Of a DNA stretch of 64,000 bases, positions 47,076 through 56,300 are shown piece after piece. Position numbers and translations under genes: made by a program. Source of the DNA: Liolophura sinensis (Eukaryota; Mollusca; Polyplacophora; Chitonida; Chitonidae); the NCBI RefSeq assembly GCF_032854445.1, contig NC_088300.1, positions 7,070,001-7,134,000 of the forward strand, given 5' to 3'. Under the pieces are notes generated by a model that worked only from the letters and a program-made list of their open reading frames with translations, had not been told where the DNA came from and did no database searches. Positions within the stretch are counted from its first letter, which is position 1. Each line of letters starts with the position of its first letter.

Positions 47076-47308
47076 CTATTTGCTTGTCAGCGGTTTCCCC
47101 AGCTTTTTGTTTTTTAAAAAGCCCTTGGCTTCTTTCACCAGATCTCTGACATCTTCGGAGTCCTCAGACGCATCCTCATCACCAGCAACCTCCGGTGAGG
47201 ATCCCTCGCTTCCCGACGGTAATGTCTTACTGATGAAGCTGTCGTTACGGTCGTATGTGTTCAGCTCTCCGTCATCATCACTGTCCCCAACCAGAACGCT
47301 CTTCTTAT
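47076..47308 (-). CDS. APLF: APLF coding exon 12: C-terminal acidic tail and stop
   Basis: Residues 590-665. GDSDDDGELNTYDRNDSF, an acidic Ser/Glu stretch, then EDVRDLVKEAKGFLKNKK. NDSF followed by acidic residues and a final LxKEAKxFxK helix are the signature of the APLF C-terminus. Acceptor TTTTCTATGACAG; stop TAG at 47076-47078. Confidence 0.92.
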
Positions 47309-50300
47309 CTGTCATAGAAAACAGGTCACATTAGTCAGAATTTCAATTACTTTCTTTGTCATAAAATGTCATAAATTCCCCATATATATAAAGTACATTT
47401 TTAGAGGCAAATAATGGTTATAAAGTATTACTTTTGGTGCTGAGACTTACCTTTCTCAAGTAGGAAATCATCCTACCTTCCAAACAAAGCTTAAAACATC
47501 TTTCTAAGATCTATAGAACTCCCAGAATCAAGCCAAAAGAATAACTAGACACAAATAAACACAATATGTTTCCAACAATGCTGCTCAATATGTTTCAAAG
47601 GAACAGTGGAATAAAAGCGTCAAGATAGACAATGCATAAATGATGTTAGGACAAGTCATTATCAGGTGTGCATCGTGCTCTCAGGAAAGTGTACACTGAG
47701 ATAAACACTGTGCATGTAAACACAGCGGAGGTAAACACTGTGGATTTAAACACTGTGAAGATAAACACTGTGCATGTAAACCCAGTGGATGTAAACCCAG
47801 TGGATGTAAACCTAGTGGAGGTAAACCCAGTGGAGGTAAACACAGTGGATGTAAACACTGTGGATGTAAACACTGTGCATGTAAACACAGCGGAGGTAAA
47901 CCCAGTGGATGTAAACCTAGTGGAGGTAAACCCAATGGGCATAAACACAGTGGAAGTAAACCCAGTGGAGGTAAACACAGTGGATGTAAACTCAGTGGAG
48001 GTAAACACAGTGAATGTAAACCCAGTGGAGGTAAACACTGTGCATGTAAACACAGCAGAGGTAAACCCAGTGGAGGTAAACACAGTGGATGTAAACTCAG
48101 TGGAGGTAAACACAGTGAACATAAACCCAGTGGAGGTAAACCCACTGAACATAAACCTAGTCGATGTAAACACAGTGGAGGTAAACCCTGTGGAGGTAAA
48201 CCCAGTGAATGTAAACACAGTGGAGGTAAACACAGTGAATGTAAACCCAGCAATACCTTCACCTTTTTTCCCGTTATTCTTCTTGGGTCGCTTTGTGTGC
48301 TTGAACTTCTTTAAATGTTCTGGATTTTTTCTACAAAGTCAAATACATGAAGCTTAAAACAGATGGTAGAAATAAGACAATGCAGCAAGTACGTGATCTA
48401 ACTGGTCATCTGTCGAGTATATCACATAACTATAGTGTGCTACTGGAAGCAGCAATGAGCAAACAAGAATTTGCACCTTCATCACAAAACATCTACCTGG
48501 GAAGATCTGTATATGGTCATGGGTTTCCCCCAGGGCTCAGCCCGGTTTCCAGCCACCATGATACAGGATGTCATCATAAGTAAAATATTCTTCAGCAGGG
48601 CAAAAAAATACAAAACTATAAATTTTCCCTTACAACATTCAACAGAAAGAGACTTTGGGAACCTCAACATAAGCCCGTCCTGGCAGGGTAAATATCAGAC
48701 AACGCCTCCAATCTTGCATTGATCATCAAAATACACAGGACCACCCTATTTCAAACTATTAAGTGGAGCTGTTCTTCAAATAACAGCGGATAAATTTGAA
48801 GGCACTGTGATTTAACAGAGACAACCAGGCATACGAAGAACACTGGTAGCTCGCCTGATTAAGCAGTTCGTAAAACTGCATCGTGTTCAAGCGAGTGACG
48901 TCACTGAATGTTGGAACTCTTTTTACCTATGAGTAAAGGATTACTGAAATAAATCTCCCAAAAACTCCTTCCTTCTGGTGAACATCGGGAACAAAGGGTA
49001 ATGTGACGTCATTGTTACTAGGTAACCATAGCATTCAAATATTTGAATATACAAAAATCTGGAAAAAATAAATATAAGTATTTTTTTCGCATAGTTCTCA
49101 GTTGTCTATATAATTCATTTTTCTTTTACTTTAAATAGTGCTAAGATCTTGCCATTAAATCATCAAGAAAGGCCAAAATTATTACACTGTCATAAATATG
49201 ACTGTTTATCATATGTATAAAGATTGAAGAGCAGTGAATTTGTAAGTCATAGAGTGGTATGTTGGGATAAGGTAGTAAAAACCTCCTTGTCAGCAGTTCA
49301 ACAACCAACTCACTGGAGTGGTCTTTGATATGCAACTTGCTACACACCACTGGCTATCTGTGTACTATGGGTGACCACTGCTATTCGACGACTAGCAGAG
49401 CAAATGCTCAGCTGACAACAGTTACTGCCTATGTGGATGGTTTAAACATTCCGATCAAGTCTTGAAAGGTACATGCATCAGCCAGTATTTTATTTATTTA
49501 TTTATTTGATTGGTGTTTTACACCGTACTCAAGAATATTTCACTTGTACAACGGCAGCCAGCATTATGGTGGGTGGAAACCGGGCAGAGGGAAACCCTCA
49601 ACCATCTGCAGGTTGCTGGCAGACCTTCCCACGTACGGGTCGGAGAGGAAACCAGCATGAGCTGGACTTGAACTCACAGCGACCGCATTGGTGAGAGACT
49701 CCTCAGTCATTACGCTGCGCTAGCGCGCTAACCAACTGAGCCACAGAGGCCCCTGCATCAGCCAGTATCACCATGGTCATAGGCTCCCAGTATTAATATG
49801 GACATGGAAAACTTTCTACGATAATGTGTACACCACAGAAAGTCCAAAAGTGAGGTAAGTTTTGACATTCCATAAATCTGGTAAAGTTGCTACAGATACA
49901 ATAAGCATCTTCTTGTTTACATAAGAAACTGTAGCCCTACATGAAATGTTTACACGAATCTGTGTTCACACCAGTCTCAGTATGGTGAGACGCTGTTAGA
50001 AACATACAAAAAACAGGCCCTACTATCATGAATAATTCTTAATCTTAGACTGTGATGTTACATGTTCAATAGTAACACCTTTAAATTCTCCTCATCATGA
50101 TTACCATTCACTTATTTCATTTTAGAAGTAAAAACAGTTTACAGCTGTTATGAAACACTTCCATATCAATCCCACATTAGTTCGAAGACAGAGTGAAGCT
50201 ACCCTCCTCAGACCTGTAGCATCCTGTTCCGAATTCACACTCTGGTTGGGTGTCGACCTCTGACCCTGAGCCGGACTCCTCTTCCTCCTCTGAGCCTTCA

Positions 50301-53300
50301 TCATAGCTGTCGTCCCCAGGGTGAGCCACATCCTGGAAGTGAGCTGGGTTTTTTCTGCTCACAGATCACAAACATTCATAAATATGTTTATAGCGTAAAG
50401 GTCACACATACTACATGTATATATACTCGTTTCTGTATTTCACTGGTGTTCACAATTGATCTTGTCATTCTTGGTGCAATTTTACTCATGTGATATTAGA
50501 TAACTTCTGGAATTTATGATTATGGTTTTATCCCATATGGACAGTATATGACAGCCCCATATTACAGTGACGTTCATCTCACTAGGAAATTGGATAAGGC
50601 TGTAGTGTGCAAAACCACACTACTTTTCAACAATACTTTTGGTTACATGGTCTTCAACATTTCTAGCCAAATAAGCATTGCAGATGCTTTATCCTTACCT
50701 GTAACATTTGTTGCCAAACAGGCATCTTAAATGCTTTACCCTTACTTATAGTAATTCTTCTTTCAGAAGCATTTAGGAATTGGGATGGTATAGATTGACA
50801 GAGGCATTACTTATGGATAACAATTCCTGGATTTATGGACATCCTGGATGACACAATCCACAGCTTAACCGAGACAGCGGGTACCACCTACCGAGCGCCT
50901 ACAATGACCTCATCAGATTAGACAGTGACCGCCTTAAACCCTGAAGCCTTTACCCTGAAGTTACTATCTATGTTACATTGTTGCCTGCTGTTGACACCAC
51001 TCACTCTCTTACTGTATATATGTTGTCTTGTATCTCTGTATGTTCATATGGTTTGATAACGATGTAAGAACCTACATCGAAACGTCACCAACACAATAAA
51101 TCCAGGAATTGTTATCCATAAGTAACTTTAACAATTTTTTGTCAATTTATAGTAATTCTTGTCAAATGGGCATCGCAAACGTTTCACCCTCACCTGTAGC
51201 ATTTCTTGCCATATGAGCACTGCACACGCTTCTACCCATACCTGTAACATTTCTTGCCAAATGGGCATCACAGATGTTTCTATCCTTACCTGTAACATTT
51301 CTTGCCGAATGGGCATGGTTTTCTGTGCTTGGTCCTTTTGGTGGAATCCATCTTGGCGGGCTGCCTCCTCTTGCTAGGGCGGGGTGTGTACTCCTCTTCA
51401 GACTCCTCCTCCTCCTCCTCCTCAGAGTCGGACTGCTTCCGGCGTGACGTCTTCCTGGAGGTGCGGCGTGACGGCTGTGGGCGACCGCGACCACGCTTTG
51501 TCTACAAAACACACATAGGCAAGAAGCTTTTCAGTGTGTGACTAGCTCAGTGAATCATCACTGACACTGTCAGTTTTTTCCTTCTGTCCTGTTGTTATTT
51601 TGTTTGTTTGATTTTTGTGTAACGCCAAGAATCTTTTTCTTATATGAAGGGGGTCTGGTCAGTTCTATGGGTGGAGATAACTGCAGTGACCATGGTAACC
51701 AATGACCTTTGGCAAGTTATTGACGATCCTGCTCACTGGTGTAAGACAAGTGGTCTTCCATGAACTTTGAACTAATCATGCAGACATATTAGCATCCTCG
51801 AAACTTATCGTCACCAAGTCCCCACGAAAACCAAAGCAGGGAAATTTACTTTTCCTGTCCAACACAGGGTAAAAAACTTGCACCTAGTGTGTCCTGGCAC
51901 CTGAAAGTGTGCACCACTCAACCACATCACTCTTCAATTGCTTTTACTGATGTTATTATCATGTTTATCAACAATTGTAAAATGAGCCACATAAATCAGA
52001 ACATGAAATGTACCTTATTCTACATGCATCCTCAAAGAATTGAAGGCGTTTTTAACGGAGTGGTCTTTTTTTTTTCTTTTTTTTTTTGCATACATAATCT
52101 CACTATCTGTGCTTACTGCTCCAAAGCTAGGGTGTGTTTTTTTCCTTGAAATGTGTGCCATATTTGTCGTGTGTATCTCTAGTTTATACAAGGAGTATTC
52201 TAGTGTTTTAGATTTCTGCAGGAGAGTTGTCAAGCCTTGTAAAAGTACTCACAGATGCTTTCTGGGAGCCCTTCTGATCAGCAGCCCAATCACTGCCGGA
52301 GTCATCTTCCTCGGCAACAAAGTCACTATCCTCATCATCCTTCTGCTTCTGGGCTGGAGCCTCCTCACTCTCGTCACTGAACTCATCCACCACAAAGTCA
52401 TCCACTACAACACACAGTCTCTTTCATTATAAGGATGATTCTATTATTTCACCCAAGGGTATGCTTGGATAAAACTCATCAAAAACCTAAGGAAAGCAAT
52501 GCACCTTAAAAAGCACCTGCCAACCTGAACTCACTGCTGTCAATCCGAAGCCAGTCAGTGGATACTGCCTTACCAGTAGTCAAAGGCTAGTTGCCTGCTT
52601 AAAACCTGAGTAATGTATATACTTGTATATGGCAGTTCTAACATGTTACATACCTTACACTCATACATCTACATTTTCACACTAATATCCTGGTATGGAC
52701 GAAATGACAGATGAATAGCTTGGATGACAAAGAGATAGAAGAACAAAAATAGATAGAGGTAAGCTTAGACTGCCACCAAAACAAGAGCAGCTATAAGAGT
52801 TAGCCTCTTGTCTGGAGGCCATGTACCTACCATAGCTGGCTCTCTTGGTCTTGGCTAACCGTGAAGGTCTCTTGGCAGGAGTAAGATCTTCTTCCTCCGA
52901 ATCATCTTCACTCTCATACTTCTTCCTCCGTGCTGGCTGTCTCCTCTTGGGTGGAGCACGTGGCTTGGCCTTCTTCTTCGTTTTGGCCTGTGGACTGTAC
53001 TCCTCATCGGAATCATCCTCTGAGGGTGAACGATTCCTCTTGGACTGACCTCTCCGCTTCGCACGGGGTTTGAACTCCTCCTCTGAGCTCTCCTGCTCCG
53101 ATGACGGACTTCTTTGTCGGCGCGTGGGGCGACTCCGAGCTTTAGGTTTATACTCCTCCTCTGACTCTTCCTCAGATTCCTCAGATGGACTCTTGCCTCG
53201 TTTTGATTTACCCTTGCTTTTGCCGTTTTTCCTGGGCTCATCTGACTCCTCCTCTGAGGCGCTGAGAACGACCTTGGATTTGACCTTGCTCTGACCTTTC

Positions 53301-56300
53301 TGCTTGACTGGCACTTCTTCTTCGGACACTTCTTCTTCTTCAGACACTTTGGGTTTAGGTGGTGCGGCTGGTTTAGCAGCTAGTTAACAACACAAGGCAA
53401 TATCAAAACAAATACTACCTCAACATAGAAACACCCTTTAATCCTAATATACAAAGGGGGTAGATAAGAAATATATGAGATGCTTTTAGTCAATTGATTA
53501 ATTTGTTCAATTTGTTCTACAGCAAAAAGTCAAAATTACAGGACGATTTCATCTTAGGAAGCTTTGTGATCCATGGCAGAATCTCATACATTGACATACA
53601 TATGCTATCACTGTCAATCGCTTCCAATGATGGCTTGGTAAAATCAAATTTGTTACTTTGAGTTTCAACGAGATATGTAATGCCAATAAAGCACAGGTTG
53701 ACAAAAACCATCATCAATGAGGGCTAAAGCAGGGTCATTCACCTGTCTTTTTCTTTTTGGGGGTTCCTTCAACAGGGGCTGAATTTGCTGCTTCAACCAT
53801 CCAGTTGGGAAGAGTTCGCTTTTTCTCAGGGCTTGGAGTGGATCGAGCTACGTCTGGCTTGGAAGCTTCTGGTGCCTGTCAGAAAACGTATCACTGAACA
53901 ATTCCATAGAACAAATAATCAAGCCATTCAATCCAGCTCACATTGGCCATATAATGTTGGCCAAGATCAACCTGCAGCATGGCAAAACACTTACACCCAC
54001 AAATGTTATGTGTTTATAAATTCCATCTGTTTCCAGTCCCCATATCGATTTATCCTAATCAGGAATTGTATAAACCATTTCCTGGGGCTTTGCAATCACA
54101 TGAAGTGGTTCTCTTTACAAGCACATGCAAATTCAAAAGAGCTATGTTTGCGAAGACACTGTCATCCTCTTGCCCTATTCTCAAGTGAATGGTTCATATT
54201 AAAAAACAGGATGACAAGAACTGATCGACCAACAGACTAACTTATAATGCAGCTTTTCCCATGGGTTTTGCCCAGTTTCCTCCCTTCATAATGCTGGCCG
54301 CAGTTCTAGAAGTAAAATATTCTTGAGTACGGCATAATACACCAATGAAATAAATAAATAAAAGCAGCTAAATGTGACACACATCACCCAAACAATATCT
54401 ATATAAAGCCTTGAAGCCACAATACTTGAACCTGTAGGTACTTCTACCTGTGGAGACTAACCTTAGAGTTAGAGGGCTTGGATTGCTTAGGCTGTTTAGG
54501 TTGGTCCAATGTAGAGGACTTCTCCTCAGGTACTGCTACACAGAACAAAGCACAGATTATCATCACAACTAGTCAAACGAAGACTATGGTTTTATGGAAC
54601 ATGGAGAAAAATAGGCCAAAAAAGTGACAAAAAATTCCCATTTTGAGGTATATTTTATATTTCTAAATAACCCCTCTAATTATATATAATTTCCGTCAGT
54701 GGTCGAAAATATTTGGAAATGACGTCATCCATGAACATACTGGGAATACAGGACCAGGTTAGCACCCCCAATTTGGGCTCTCTCCCAACAGAGTTGTTTC
54801 AACACCTATCACCCAGGTGTAAAAATAGCAGAATATTTAATTTTTGGACTGACAGCTGGAGTCTTAAGAAAATTGTACTTCAAGAAAGCTGATCAGCATT
54901 TTTGTAGTTTTATATGTTAGGCCACTTCATACATACATACATGTATTAAGTTATGAAAACTGAACGTTTCGAGTATCCTTTAATATAGCACAAAGAGAAT
55001 TTCAGATGTAAGTGTGAGAGCATCCGCGGCCTCTGCGATTGTTGTGAGCTTACATTCAAGTCTTATGAGTACATTTTAATGATATCTATAATTTACATTT
55101 TCTTGATAATCGAGGCTTCCGTGGCTCAGTTGGTTAGCGTGCTAGCGCAGCGTAATGACCCAGGAGCCTCTCACCAATGTGGTTGCTGTGAGTTCAAGTC
55201 CAGATCATGCTGGCGTCCTCTCCCGCCGTAAGTGGGAAGGTCTGCCAGTAACCTGCGGATGGTCGTGGGTTTCCCCCGGGCTGTGCCCGGTTTCCACCCA
55301 CCATAATGCTGGCCGCCGTCGTATAAGTGAAATATTCTTGAGTACGGCGTAAAACACCAATCAAATAAATAAATAAATAAATTCTTGACATTCATAAGTT
55401 CTAACTCTAAAGATCATAAATTACTATGAAAAAAAGAGAGGTGTGATGAAAAGTACCTGCAGATTTGGCAGGTGGCTTATCCTTTTCATCGGCTTTTACA
55501 TCTTTCGTGTTTGATTCCTCCTTGGGTTTTTGTCTCCTCACTGAAGCAGCAAAGACACAGTGTAATCAAAGAAAACACACAGATATTACAGCAATATCAC
55601 ACCTGCTTACCGATACATTCAATGGCTTGTCATTCTCAAAGTTAAGAGACTTGAGTTATATCCATCATAACACAGGGTCTCTCAATGCATAACCTTCCTA
55701 TCAAGCACCAATTACTATGGATCTTTAAAGATATAAACTAACATGATGTGATCTATGTGTCTATAACATGTTGAAATGCTGCATTCACACACTGGCCCTG
55801 CCTTTTTCTCATTATAACTAATATATTACCATGACCCATAACTTATATTCTTAATTCTGTATGATTCTGTACAATGCCATAATGAAATTTCTGTGACATA
55901 AATAAAATTGCCAAAAAAATTGTTCACAAAATGATGCAACTCATTTGTTTCTCATTTTAAAGTATTTTAACACAACTCCCATATCTGTCACCAAAAGACA
56001 CAAAAATAAATATTTCAAATTTCTCTGAAGACTCATCAACCCTTGTATATTTGGTGGCACACTTTGAACTGCAAAATAATTGATAAGGGGCAAAGGCAAT
56101 TTGGTACCTCATAACATTTCCATTTGCTTGGCTGGTCCCACGATGACCACTTCAAAAGAACAAGTGAATCTGGGAGCAGCCCAAAGTGATCTCCGTTCTC
56201 CAGGCAGTGAGGCACATCTTTTTGTAATGTCACCTGATCAGAAGAACCCGAGTTGCGGAAAAAACATGGGTTTCATGTGAGTCTGAAGAAAAAAAGAAGA

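Noticed and set aside
47646-48357. Frames of 190-229 codons on both strands
   Set aside because: Product of the 15-bp array inside APLF intron 11.
51128-51377. Short frames MPIRQEMLQ (minus) and ISCQMGI (plus)
   Set aside because: Off-frame readings of the 48-bp repeat derived from APLF exon 9.
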